Shown in pieces: positions 44,679 through 53,100 of a stretch of 64,000 nucleotides of DNA. Both the position numbers and the translations under genes were made by a program. A model generated the notes under the pieces. That model was given only the letters and a program-made list of their open reading frames with translations, ran no database searches and was not told the origin of the DNA. This DNA comes from Bacillus sp. ISL-34 (GTDB lineage: Bacteria > Bacillota > Bacilli > Bacillales > DSM-1321). Position 1 is the stretch's first letter. The number at the start of each line of letters is the position of its first letter. The stretch lies in contig NZ_JAGGQJ010000026.1 in assembly GCF_018613325.1 (NCBI RefSeq), positions 62,001 through 126,000 on the forward strand, read 5' to 3'.

Positions 44679-45525
44679 CTGCTTTTCCGGCATAAGCGGA
44701 GATATGGTAATTGGTGCGTTGATCGATGCAGGTGCAGACCCTTTACAAATGGAAGAAGAGTTAAAAAAGCTGAACATTGATGAAGAATATACTCTATCAT
44801 GGGGGAAGGTCGTCAAAAATGGCATTACGAGCACTAAATTTGATGTCATTCTAACTAGTAAAACACAACATGAACACAGCCACAGCCACAGTCATGAACA
44901 CGAACACAGCCACAGTCATGAACACGAACACAGCCACAGTCATGGACACGAACACAGCCACAGTCATGGACACGAACACAATCATATCCATGTACATCAC
45001 CATCATCATGGCAGCCGCACCTACAAACAAATTGTAGAGGCTATCAATGAGGCAAACTTTAATGAATCGGTAACGACCATGTCACTCGCCATTTTCAAGA
45101 AGATTGGTGAAGCGGAAGGGCACATACACGGTATTCCTCTTGAAAAAGTTCACTTTCACGAGGTAGGAGCGGTAGATTCAATAATTGATATAATCGGGGC
45201 TGCAATTTTAATCGATCAGCTAGGCATTGAAACAGTTCAGTCATCAGCCATTCCAACGGGATCTGGACACATATATATTGATCACGGCATATATCCGGTT
45301 CCTGCTCCTGCCACTCTTGAAATATTAAAAGGGGTACCGGTCGCAGCACACGATATTCGTTCTGAATTAGCAACGCCGACCGGTGCTGCCATCGCTGCGG
45401 TATTAGCTGAAACATTTTGTTCGCTTCCAGCCATGACTGTAGAATCGATTGGCTATGGTGCGGGAACAAAAACATTTGAAAATCATCCGAACGTCCTTCG
45501 AATCATCATAGGAGAGACTCAATGA
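44656..45525 (+). CDS. larC1: LarC1, nickel-inserting cyclometallase, N-terminal part
   Basis: The 289-aa protein (ATG 44656, AAAGGAGAT site; ATG 44653 and 44659 are adjacent alternatives) opens with TLYFDCFSGISGDM, the LarC signature. It contains an extreme His-rich segment at residues 72-118, likely for nickel binding, then VHFHEVGAVDSIIDI and ELATPTGAAI. LarC inserts nickel into the dithio-carboxylated nucleotide in a CTP-dependent step. Its stop overlaps the ATG of the C-terminal part, so LarC is split into two frames. Confidence 0.92.
   Translation: MMRTLYFDCFSGISGDMVIGALIDAGADPLQMEEELKKLNIDEEYTLSWGKVVKNGITSTKFDVILTSKTQHEHSHSHSHEHEHSHSHEHEHSHSHGHEHSHSHGHEHNHIHVHHHHHGSRTYKQIVEAINEANFNESVTTMSLAIFKKIGEAEGHIHGIPLEKVHFHEVGAVDSIIDIIGAAILIDQLGIETVQSSAIPTGSGHIYIDHGIYPVPAPATLEILKGVPVAAHDIRSELATPTGAAIAAVLAETFCSLPAMTVESIGYGAGTKTFENHPNVLRIIIGETQ
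44872..44980 (+). repeat. 24-bp tandem repeats coding the His-rich segment of LarC1
   Basis: About four copies of a 24-bp unit (CACGAACACAGCCACAGTCA plus four bases) encode the His-Ser-His-Glu pattern. The copies are almost identical in DNA, which points to recent slippage or recombination; the third and fourth have GGA where the earlier ones have GAA. Confidence 0.85.
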
Positions 45526-45998
45526 ACCGCCCACCTGATCATGAGCATCTTGATGAACAAATGGTGAAAATGGAAGTGAATCTAGATGATATTTCAGGTG
45601 AATGGCTAGGTCATGTAATGGATTTATTGTTTGAATCAGGAGCAAATGATGTATATTATACGCCAATCTTCATGAAAAAAAATCGACCGGGGGTGTTATT
45701 GCAACTTCTCTGTTCACAGCAGATGATTTCGAAAATGAAGAAGATATTATTTGCTGAAACGACTACTCTCGGTATACGCTACTATCCTCTTACCGTGCAC
45801 AGGCTCGAACGATCCTTTTTACATGTATATACACAATGGGGGGAAGTGAAGATAAAGAGAGGGTTCCATGAGGGCTTGCCCATGCAGCAGGCACCTGAAT
45901 ATGAAGATTGCCGTAAAATTGCCGTACAGAACAATATACCTCTTAAACGGGTGTTTGAAGAAGTATGGAAATGTCTCGGGGAGGTGGTAGAGAAATGA
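45522..45998 (+). CDS. larC2: LarC2, C-terminal part of the LarC cyclometallase
   Basis: The 158-aa product continues LarC in a shifted frame: VKMEVNLDDISGEWLGHVMD and DVYYTPIFMKKNRPG are the conserved start of the LarC C-terminal domain. In L. plantarum, LarC1 and LarC2 are joined by a programmed ribosomal frameshift. Here the frames meet at an ATGA overlap and I see no clear slippery heptamer, but the larC2 frame is open back to about 45480, so frameshifting is possible. The C-terminal part carries much of the CTP/nickel active site in known LarC. Confidence 0.9.
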   Translation: MNRPPDHEHLDEQMVKMEVNLDDISGEWLGHVMDLLFESGANDVYYTPIFMKKNRPGVLLQLLCSQQMISKMKKILFAETTTLGIRYYPLTVHRLERSFLHVYTQWGEVKIKRGFHEGLPMQQAPEYEDCRKIAVQNNIPLKRVFEEVWKCLGEVVEK

Positions 45999-46633
45999 GT
46001 TTCATGTCGATTCTTACATTAGGATTCCTATTGGGGATAAAGCATTCGTTAGAGCCGGATCATGTTATTGCAGTAGCAACCACGGCAGGAAATACGAAAA
46101 AATTATCGCGTTCCACTCTAACGGGGGCGTATTGGGGAATTGGCCATACATGTACGCTGTTCCTTATAGGGATGCTGTTCATATGGATGAAAGGGGAAAC
46201 TCCGGAGTCGTTAAGCATGATGCTGGAATTCGGCGTGGGTATTATGCTTGTTATTCTAGGGGCGAGAAGTTTATTAAAAGCTCGACCTAATATCACTAAC
46301 GAAAAAGATGGATATCGCCCTTTTTTGGTGTCTGCATTAATTGGGTTCGTCCATGGTCTTGCGGGCAGTGCCGCAATGGTCATTCTAACGATGTCGACCG
46401 TAACCGGTATAGGCGAAGGATCCATATATATAATTATATTTGGCGCAGGGACGATTATTGGCATGCTGTGCTTTACAACTATAGTAGGCATACCGTTTGC
46501 TTTGAATGGAAAGAACATCGGTTTAAGCCGAACCTTCATCAAACTGGCTGGAGCCATAAGTTTTGTCTTCGGACTTTATTATATTTACAAATTGGGTATA
46601 ACAGAAGGATTGTTTGCGCTCTGGGCATATTGA
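45995..46633 (+). CDS. Nickel transporter, UreH/NiCoT-like
   Basis: From ATG 45995 (GAGGTGG site) the 212-aa membrane protein has about six hydrophobic segments. HSLEPDH (17-23) is the H-x4-D-H nickel signature of the NiCoT/UreH-like permeases, and GFVHGLAGSAA is the second conserved motif. The start overlaps the larC2 stop in ATGA, so nickel uptake is made together with nickel-pincer cofactor synthesis. Cobalt transport is a formal alternative, but the operon argues for nickel. Confidence 0.88.
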   Translation: MSFMSILTLGFLLGIKHSLEPDHVIAVATTAGNTKKLSRSTLTGAYWGIGHTCTLFLIGMLFIWMKGETPESLSMMLEFGVGIMLVILGARSLLKARPNITNEKDGYRPFLVSALIGFVHGLAGSAAMVILTMSTVTGIGEGSIYIIIFGAGTIIGMLCFTTIVGIPFALNGKNIGLSRTFIKLAGAISFVFGLYYIYKLGITEGLFALWAY

Positions 46634-46666
46634 TTTACTTTATAAGCATGAATGGAACAAACTCAG

Positions 46667-46698
46667 GCTGTCTAAACATATAGACAGTCTCTTTTTTT
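46667..46698 (+). terminator. Terminator of the lar operon
   Basis: CTGTCT and AGACAG arms around AAACATAT are followed by TCTCTTTTTTT. Confidence 0.82.
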
Positions 46699-46766
46699 TA
46701 TGTAAAACCAATATTAAGGCAATATATCTTCCAGGAGGTTTCTCATGATTGAAAGAAGGGTGGAAA

Positions 46767-46955
46767 ATGGCCTCGTTGCTTTCCGTTCAAGCGTATGCTG
46801 CAGCCAAAAGTGGGGTGGCACAGTTAACAAAAGGGCTTTTCTAAATGGCACTCTTCAAATTATTCCTGGGTATATTATTGTGGGTATGGAGATCCAATTG
46901 TGCTGCAAGTATTTATTCAGTCTGATTATTATTTGTAGTTGGAGGAGGGGGGCAA
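46767..46955 (+). pseudogene. Remnant of a KduD-like SDR gene
   Basis: The frame 46767-46844 reads MASLLSVQ then AYAAAKSGVAQLTKGL, the catalytic serine and YxxxK region of 2-deoxy-D-gluconate 3-dehydrogenase (KduD)-type SDRs, where the motif is AYAASKSGVAQLTKA. It ends in a stop. Past it, short segments in another frame (AASIYS, then LLFVVGGGG near 46910-46955) may be the decayed C-terminal VDGG end. The frame is broken and the N-terminus is missing, so it is dead. It suggests an older ketodeoxy-sugar gene in this slot. Confidence 0.5.
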
Positions 46956-46964
46956 TATATAATA

Positions 46965-47030
46965 AGACCCTATGATACTGCTAAGCCATTTTTAAAAGAA
47001 TGGCAGTGTCATAGGGTCTCTTCTTTTTTT
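46965..47030 (+). terminator. Long stem terminator before the EamA gene
   Basis: AGACCCTATGATACTGC and a matching distal arm ending CATAGGGTCT form a long interrupted stem, followed by CTTCTTTTTTT on the plus strand. Confidence 0.82.
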
Positions 47031-47068
47031 ACATAGAAAGTCACGAAATCTATGTTTTGCTGTAGCCG

Positions 47069-47986
47069 TCAGGCAGATATACGTTTATTTTTCCGTTGAA
47101 GAATCCATATTTCTATTGCACCGGAGCCAAGCAATACTCCTGAAACAATGAAGATCAGACCAATGAAATGTGCAGGAACAATGGCTTCATTAAGGAAAAA
47201 TGCTGCCCCTAACAAGGAGAATAAGGTGTTTAAATTAAGAAATATCGATGATTCGGCTGCCCCTACCTTACCAATGGCATAATTATAGCTCATGTGCCCG
47301 AGGGCAGTGGCAAAAATAGCGGAGAAAAAGAAAGCTCCCCAGATGGAATGCGGGGCCGTTGCCAGTGAAGATAAGCCATCCGGCTCTTTCCATAAGCTGA
47401 TGGCAAAAAGGATAAAAGACCCGATCAGCATCATGTAGCCGGTTAGTAATCGTGGATCCATTGTTTTTGAGGCTTTATTGATAAGTATGAAACTTAAAGC
47501 TTGTGAAAGTATGGATAATAAAATATCCACATCCCCGAGATTAATAGAGTGAAGTCCTCCGCTGCCTGCCATAACGGTGAAACTCACACCCAGTGCACCG
47601 CATATAAAGCCAAGAAGCTTGATTAAAGTGGGCTTTTTACGAAAGAATATCATGGTCAAGATGACAGTCAATATTGGCCCCATGCCCAAAATCAGTCCAG
47701 CATTCGAGGCGGAAGTCTTCGTCAATCCCTCAGCTAAAAAGTAATGATGAAAAACGACGCTCAATAGTGCTCCCCAAAAAACGTAAAAAAGTTCACTTTT
47801 TTTAGGAAGACGTATTAGACGAAAAAAGAAAAGGAAAAGAAAGACTATGAGAGAAGCAGTAAAGATTCTCAAAGAAGTTATGGATACGGGCTGCGTTTGC
47901 GCAACTAAAATTTTAATAACTGAAACATTTAACCCCCATGTGATCATTATTCCGGTAAGTAAGATGTAAATTTTCACGATACTCAT
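47069..47986 (-). CDS. EamA-family (DMT) metabolite transporter
   Basis: The ~305-aa protein has ten transmembrane helices in two EamA repeats, with WGLNVSVIKILV near the start and ALGHMSYNYAIGKVGAAESS in the second half. I prefer the ATG at 47986 because GAAAGG lies 9 bases upstream; a TTG at 48016 would add ten residues. DMT proteins usually export amino acids or other metabolites. It is unrelated in orientation to the sugar-acid clusters it separates. Confidence 0.88.
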   Translation of the reverse strand: MSIVKIYILLTGIMITWGLNVSVIKILVAQTQPVSITSLRIFTASLIVFLFLFFFRLIRLPKKSELFYVFWGALLSVVFHHYFLAEGLTKTSASNAGLILGMGPILTVILTMIFFRKKPTLIKLLGFICGALGVSFTVMAGSGGLHSINLGDVDILLSILSQALSFILINKASKTMDPRLLTGYMMLIGSFILFAISLWKEPDGLSSLATAPHSIWGAFFFSAIFATALGHMSYNYAIGKVGAAESSIFLNLNTLFSLLGAAFFLNEAIVPAHFIGLIFIVSGVLLGSGAIEIWILQRKNKRISA

Positions 47987-48198
47987 TCCAAACAACCTTT
48001 CATACTTATTTAACAATTGATATATTATACAACTTTCTCCAAATTAATAGCAAAGAGTAAAATTCGATTGAAAACCTTAGGAGTATAAATCAGAAACTGT
48101 TAATCAAATAAATAATAGGGTTATTAATCATAAATTTGGTTAAAAAAAGATAAAAAATATCAAATAAAAATAAAATTATAAATTATCAAACTTTTCTA

Positions 48199-48227
48199 TT
48201 GTTTTTGGTAGGGTTTTCATTTACAAT
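48199..48227 (+). promoter_or_regulatory. Promoter of the second hexonate operon
   Basis: -35 TTGTTT (48199-48204) and -10 TACAAT (48222-48227) are 17 bases apart. The predicted start near 48234 lies directly before two LacI-type operators. The rest of the 47987-48354 gap is AT-rich and shows nothing else. Confidence 0.6.
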
Positions 48228-48241
48228 TTCCTTATGATTTA

Positions 48242-48255
48242 CCAAACCGGTTTAG
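48242..48255. promoter_or_regulatory. LacI-family operator O1
   Basis: CCAAACCGGTTTAG, with a perfect AAACCGGTTT core and a central CG as expected for LacI/GalR operators. It differs by two bases from O2 and O3. It is just downstream of the predicted start site. Confidence 0.68.
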
Positions 48256-48262
48256 TAATTAA

Positions 48263-48276
48263 CTAAATCGATTTAG
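48263..48276. promoter_or_regulatory. LacI-family operator O2
   Basis: CTAAATCGATTTAG is a perfect 14-bp palindrome, 21 bases centre to centre from O1, i.e. two helical turns on the same face. The regulator at 54121-55122 is the likely ligand. Confidence 0.72.
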
Positions 48277-48354
48277 CTGTAAAGCTTAATGAAAGTGATA
48301 TGATCAAATGATTTTCTTTTTATTTGTGATTGTTCGAAAGAAGGAGGTACTGTA

Positions 48355-49311
48355 TTGTCATCAAAATATGGTGTTTTAACGCTGGGTGACGCCATGATTA
48401 CGCTAAATCCGGAAGAAACAGGACCTTTAAGATTCGTTACCCGTTTTGAGCGAAAAGTAGGAGGCGCTGAACTGAATTTTGCCATTGGCTGTGCAAGGCT
48501 AGGCATGCGGGCAAAATGGATAAGCCGTTTAGGCAAGGATGAGTTCGGTAGGGTTATCTATAATTTCGCTCGTGGGGAAGGCGTGGACATGAGTGATGTT
48601 GCCTATGTAAATGGATATCCAACATCCCTTAACTTTAAAGAAATCCGGGAAGATGGTTCCGGAAAGACATTTTATTATCGCTATCAATCTCCCATACTAA
48701 CTTTAAAACCGGAAGATATAACAGAAAAGATGTTTGAAGAGATTGATCTAGTTCATCTTACTGGAGTATTTTTGGCTATAGATCCCAAAAATGTGGATAT
48801 TGTCAAGAGGGTGATGGACATTGCAAAACAAAAAAATATACCTGTTTCATTTGATCCGAATATCCGCTTAAAGCTATGGTCCATCGAGGAAGCAAGATCA
48901 GTTTATTATGATATTTTTCCATATGTTGATATTTTGCTTACAGGTTTAGATGAAATAAGATTGATCATCGGAAATGATTCTAAAGAATCATTGGCAAAAT
49001 TCGCAAAGGTGAATGACATTGATCAGCTTGTCATAAAGGACGGGAAACATGGTTCAAAACTATATACCAAAAATGAATGGCATGAAAAAGAAGCCTTCCC
49101 TGTAATACCCCTAGATACTGTTGGAGCGGGAGATGGTTATGATGCCGGTTATATTTACGGATATCTCCATGGCCTTTCCATTGATGAAAGATTGACGTTC
49201 GCAAATGGTGTAGGGGCACTTGTCACAACTGTTGCAGGGGACAATGAAGGATTACCATATTTGGATGAAGTAATGCCTTTCATACAGAATGAGGCTGTTA
49301 TAGAAAGATAG
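48355..49311 (+). CDS. kdgK: PfkB-family 2-keto-3-deoxygluconate kinase (paralogue)
   Basis: The 318-aa kinase has VGGAELNFAIGCARLG and DTVGAGDGYDAGY with the catalytic Asp. It is the same length as the 41334 kinase and shares GPLR, WISRLGxDEFG and SFDPNIRLKLW-type blocks. It phosphorylates KDG made by UxuA and UxaA. TTG start at 48355 after GAAGGAGG. It is the first gene of the second hexonate operon. Confidence 0.88.
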   Translation: MSSKYGVLTLGDAMITLNPEETGPLRFVTRFERKVGGAELNFAIGCARLGMRAKWISRLGKDEFGRVIYNFARGEGVDMSDVAYVNGYPTSLNFKEIREDGSGKTFYYRYQSPILTLKPEDITEKMFEEIDLVHLTGVFLAIDPKNVDIVKRVMDIAKQKNIPVSFDPNIRLKLWSIEEARSVYYDIFPYVDILLTGLDEIRLIIGNDSKESLAKFAKVNDIDQLVIKDGKHGSKLYTKNEWHEKEAFPVIPLDTVGAGDGYDAGYIYGYLHGLSIDERLTFANGVGALVTTVAGDNEGLPYLDEVMPFIQNEAVIER

Positions 49312-49337
49312 ATGACTGAAAGAAATGGGGGAAGGAA

Positions 49338-50348
49338 ATGGCAACAGTAACGATCCAAGCCAAGGAAGCAAAACGATTAGTCATAGAACAGCTGACCAAA
49401 GTGGGTTTAAATGAAGAAAATGCCGGGAAAATCGCGGAAGTTTTGGTTCATGCCGATCTCAGAAATGTCAATTCGCATGGTGTTTTACGAACAGAGCATT
49501 ATGTGAACCGTTTACTGGCAGGAGGCATAAATCCCGATGCACAGATTTCCTTCCAAAAGACAGGGCCCGTTACAGGTGTGGTTGATGGAGATGATGGATT
49601 TGGTCATGTGATTGGCGACGTGGCCATGGACCATGCAATCGAAATGGCTAGAGATAATGGCGTGGGCATGGTGACTGTTTTTAATAGCAGCCATTGCGGA
49701 GCACTAAGCTATTTCGTTCAAAAAGCCGCTGATGCTAAGTTGATCGGCATCGCGATGTCACATACCGATAAAATCGTGGTCCCTTTTGGAGGGAAAACAT
49801 CATTTCTTGGCACCAACCCGATTGCTTACGGAGTTCCTGCCAAAACAAAGAAACCCTTTATTCTTGATATGGCAACATCCAATGTTGCGCTGGGGAAAAT
49901 CCTCCAGGCACGCGAAGAAGGAAAGGAAATCCCTGAAGGATGGGGAGTGGATGAAAATGGAGCTAAAGTCACAGACCCGAATAAAGTCGTTTCCCTTTCC
50001 ACTTTCGGAGGCCCGAAAGGCTATGGTCTATCCGTAATTGTAGATGTGTTTTCTGGATTATTGGCAGGTGCGGCATTTGGTCCGCACATTGGGAAAATGT
50101 ATGACGACCTTGATAAGAAACGGAAACTGGGACATTATTTTTGTGTGATTAATCCTTCGTTCTTTACGGATACTGATATATTTTTAGAGCAAATGGATCG
50201 AATGATCGAAGAGCTGCAACAGGTCGAACCAGCTCCTGGGTTCGATCGCGTATATGTACCGGGTGAGATAGAACAAATCAATGAAGAAAAAAACCTGAAA
50301 CAAGGTATTACGATAGCATCAAGTGTTTATGAATTTCTTACAAAGTAG
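49338..50348 (+). CDS. yjmC: YjmC-like Ldh2/AllD-family oxidoreductase
   Basis: This is a 336-aa NAD(P)-dependent 2-keto-acid reductase of the malate/L-sulfolactate/ureidoglycolate dehydrogenase family. [26 protein letters not shown] catalytic region with His (~48), [28 protein letters not shown] and GGPKGYGLS are present. It closely resembles B. subtilis YjmC of the exu operon and E. coli AllD. In this setting it probably acts on a hexonate or 2-keto-hexonate; the reaction is unproven even for YjmC. Confidence 0.82.
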   Translation: MATVTIQAKEAKRLVIEQLTKVGLNEENAGKIAEVLVHADLRNVNSHGVLRTEHYVNRLLAGGINPDAQISFQKTGPVTGVVDGDDGFGHVIGDVAMDHAIEMARDNGVGMVTVFNSSHCGALSYFVQKAADAKLIGIAMSHTDKIVVPFGGKTSFLGTNPIAYGVPAKTKKPFILDMATSNVALGKILQAREEGKEIPEGWGVDENGAKVTDPNKVVSLSTFGGPKGYGLSVIVDVFSGLLAGAAFGPHIGKMYDDLDKKRKLGHYFCVINPSFFTDTDIFLEQMDRMIEELQQVEPAPGFDRVYVPGEIEQINEEKNLKQGITIASSVYEFLTK

Positions 50349-50356
50349 GTGGAGAA

Positions 50357-51376
50357 ATGAAAGCGGTTCAAGTACGTAAAGCTCGTGAACTTATCATTCA
50401 AGAAGTGGAAAAACCCCGGATTTCGAACTCGACGGATGTCCTTGTAAAAGTAAAAAGAGTCGGGATTTGTGGGTCGGATATGCATATTTACCATGGTACC
50501 AATCCTCTTGCAACGCTGCCGCGGGTCGTTGGGCATGAAGTAGCGGGAGAAGTTGTGGAAATAGGTCAAGGTGTAGCCAACATAAAAGTGGGGGACCACG
50601 TTGTTGTTGAGCCCATCAGTTATTGCGGAGAGTGTTACGCTTGCCGTAAAGGCCGCCAGAATGTTTGTGAAAAGCTTTCCGTTTTTGGCGTACATGAAGA
50701 TGGCGGGATGAGGGAATGGTTCGTCCTTCCAGAGAAACAATTACATGTTGTGGATTCCGCTTTAGCTTGGGAAGAAATAGTATTGGCTGAGCCATACACT
50801 ATTGGCGCACAGGCCGTTTGGAGAGGCGAAGTGGAGGAAGGGGAAACCGTTCTTATCCAGGGAGCCGGGCCTATTGGAATTTGCATATTAAAGATGGCAA
50901 AGCTTCAAGGAGCATCAGTGATGATCACGGATTTAAGTGATGAGCGTTTAGAATTCGCTAAAGAATGCGGCGCCGATATCACCGTCCATGCGGGAAAAGA
51001 AGATGTTCAAAAACGAGTGGAGGAATGGACGAATGGAGAAGGGGCCAACGTCGTCATTGATGCAGTATGCTTGCCGATGACATTTGAATTGTCCTTCGAT
51101 GTCGTGTCAGCGGCGGGGCGGATTGTCGTACTCGGTTTTGATGAACGACCTTCATCGGTTTCCCAGCTGCCAATCACTAAAAAGGAAGTATCTGTGAAAG
51201 GATCTAGATTGCAAACCAATCAGTTTCCAAAAGTGGTTAAACTTTTGAATGAAGGCAAACTCAGACATGAAGGTTTAGTTACTCATACATTTTCGCTCGA
51301 TGATATTCAGGAAGCATTTAATTTTGTTGAAAATCATCCCGAACAAGTTCGAAAAGCGATCATCGTTTTTAATTAA
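50357..51376 (+). CDS. RspB-like L-gulonate 5-dehydrogenase (zinc MDR)
   Basis: The 339-aa zinc alcohol dehydrogenase has the catalytic zinc ligands in [10 protein letters not shown] and VGHEVAG, the structural-zinc cluster [15 protein letters not shown] and the NAD loop GAGPIG. It resembles E. coli RspB, an L-gulonate oxidoreductase making D-fructuronate. That product is the substrate of UxuB encoded downstream, which supports the call. B. subtilis YjmD-type enzymes are the alternative. Confidence 0.82.
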   Translation: MKAVQVRKARELIIQEVEKPRISNSTDVLVKVKRVGICGSDMHIYHGTNPLATLPRVVGHEVAGEVVEIGQGVANIKVGDHVVVEPISYCGECYACRKGRQNVCEKLSVFGVHEDGGMREWFVLPEKQLHVVDSALAWEEIVLAEPYTIGAQAVWRGEVEEGETVLIQGAGPIGICILKMAKLQGASVMITDLSDERLEFAKECGADITVHAGKEDVQKRVEEWTNGEGANVVIDAVCLPMTFELSFDVVSAAGRIVVLGFDERPSSVSQLPITKKEVSVKGSRLQTNQFPKVVKLLNEGKLRHEGLVTHTFSLDDIQEAFNFVENHPEQVRKAIIVFN

Positions 51377-51390
51377 GGGGGTATGGAGTC

Positions 51391-52011
51391 ATGGATAAAC
51401 ATTCAATCATACGTCGAATAACGGAAACGAAAGTTGTTGCTGTTATCCGGGGACAGGATGCAAAGAAGGCTGCACAACTTTCTAAAGCAGCTGTGGAAGG
51501 CGGTGTTCAGGCAATCGAATTGACTTATACGACACCGGGAATTGAAGAAGCTTTCAAAGAACTGCAAAATACGGAAGCGCTATTAGGAGCAGGCTCGGTA
51601 CTTGATTCTGAAACGGCACGACATGCGATTTTAGCTGGAGCCAAGTTTATTGTCAGTCCCTATTTTGTCAATGGCGTAGCCGAACTTTGTAATCGATACG
51701 GCATTCCCTATATGCCTGGCTGCATGACAATTAGAGAAATGGCTACATCATTGGAAGCAGGTTGTGATGTTTTAAAGTTATTTCCTGCGAACCATTTTGA
51801 ACCTTCTTTCATCAAGTCGGTTAATGGTCCCCTGCCTAATGTAAGGATCATGCCAACCGGCGGAATTAACTTGGACAACATGAAGGACTGGCTGAATGCA
51901 GGCGCGGTAGCGATCGGTATCGGCAGTGACTTGAACAAAGCCTATCAGAATGGCGGCTATGAAGCAGCAGTGGAGTTAAGCGGAAAATACATGCAGAAAA
52001 TTGCGGAATGA
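51391..52011 (+). CDS. KDPG/KHG aldolase (paralogue)
   Basis: The 206-aa class I aldolase has VAVIRG, a catalytic Glu in IELTYTTP (~43) and Schiff-base Lys129 in CDVLKLFPAN. It shares length and motif order with the aldolase at 42304. It finishes the hexonate route by splitting KDPG to pyruvate and glyceraldehyde 3-phosphate. The start follows AAGGGGG. Confidence 0.9.
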   Translation: MDKHSIIRRITETKVVAVIRGQDAKKAAQLSKAAVEGGVQAIELTYTTPGIEEAFKELQNTEALLGAGSVLDSETARHAILAGAKFIVSPYFVNGVAELCNRYGIPYMPGCMTIREMATSLEAGCDVLKLFPANHFEPSFIKSVNGPLPNVRIMPTGGINLDNMKDWLNAGAVAIGIGSDLNKAYQNGGYEAAVELSGKYMQKIAE

Positions 52012-52023
52012 CGGAGGTGCATG

Positions 52024-53100
52024 ATGAACATTACATTTAGATGGTACGGAAAAGAAAATGATACCGTTACATTGGAGCACATTAAACAGATTCCTGGAGT
52101 GAAAGGAATTGTCTGGGCACTTCACCAAAAACCTGTTGGTGAGGTTTGGGAAAAGGAAGAAATAAAAGAAGAAATCGAGTATATCCAATCATTCGGTTTT
52201 CACACGGATGTCGTAGAAAGTGTAAATGTCCATGAATCGATTAAATTGGGTAACGAAGACCGCATGATATATATAGAGAAATACAAAGAGACGATCCGGA
52301 ACCTTTCGGAAGCTGGAGTGAAAGTCATTTGTTATAACTTCATGCCGATCTTTGATTGGACTCGGACTGAAATGTTCCATCCGTTGGAAGATGGCTCAAC
52401 TGCCCTATTTTATGAAAAGGCGAAAGTGGATACGTTAGAACCGCAAGATTTAATTCGTACTGTGACTGAATCTTCAGATCTAACTTTACCAGGTTGGGAA
52501 CCAGAAAAGATGGATCGAATTTCTGAATTATTCGAAGCTTACAAAGCTGTCGACGAAGAGCAACTATGGGCGAATCTTGAAATATTCCTTAAAGAAATAT
52601 TACCTGTTGCAGAGGCTTGCGGCATTAAAATGGCTATTCATCCGGATGATCCGCCATGGTCCATTTTTGGCTTGCCAAGAATCATCACCGGAGAATCGAG
52701 CTATGAAAAACTGATCTCGATTTCGGATTCACCGTCCAATGCGTTTACCATGTGTACAGGCTCGATGGGGGCAAACCCTGAAAATGATATGGTTCAAATA
52801 GCTAAAAAGTATGCAAACCGTTCGCCTTTCTCCCATATACGCAATGTGAAGGTTTATGAAAATGGTGACTTTGTGGAAACATCCCATCATACCCAGGATG
52901 GATCAATCAATATACAGGGTGTCGTGGAAGAATTGAATAAGCAAAATTATACTGGCTATGTCAGACCGGATCACGGCCGTCATATATGGGGTGAAGTTTG
53001 CCGCCCAGGCTACGGTTTATATGACCGAGCACTGGGAATCATGTATTTGCTCGGACTATGGGATGCATATGAAGCTACTAAATTAGGTGAAAAATCATGA
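52024..53100 (+). CDS. uxuA: D-mannonate dehydratase
   Basis: The ~358-aa enzyme opens MNITFRWYG, with VKGIVWALHQKPVGEVW, and has the metal-binding residues in KMAIHPDDPPW (~200), CTGSMGANP and YVRPDHGRHIWGE. It is full-length compared with B. subtilis UxuA. It converts D-mannonate to KDG. ATG 52024 has better spacing to GGAGG than ATG 52021. Its stop overlaps the uxuB start. Confidence 0.95.
   Translation: MNITFRWYGKENDTVTLEHIKQIPGVKGIVWALHQKPVGEVWEKEEIKEEIEYIQSFGFHTDVVESVNVHESIKLGNEDRMIYIEKYKETIRNLSEAGVKVICYNFMPIFDWTRTEMFHPLEDGSTALFYEKAKVDTLEPQDLIRTVTESSDLTLPGWEPEKMDRISELFEAYKAVDEEQLWANLEIFLKEILPVAEACGIKMAIHPDDPPWSIFGLPRIITGESSYEKLISISDSPSNAFTMCTGSMGANPENDMVQIAKKYANRSPFSHIRNVKVYENGDFVETSHHTQDGSINIQGVVEELNKQNYTGYVRPDHGRHIWGEVCRPGYGLYDRALGIMYLLGLWDAYEATKLGEKS

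Noticed and set aside
44872..44980. Direct repeats that could suggest a CRISPR or minisatellite
   Set aside because: The repeats have no spacers and lie in frame inside larC1, coding the His-rich segment.
46060..46557. 165-codon minus-strand frame in the nickel permease gene
   Set aside because: Antisense shadow of a conserved membrane protein gene; no ribosome binding site.
46745..46975. 76-codon frame after the lar operon
   Set aside because: It runs in a different frame from the KduD-like remnant that explains this sequence better.
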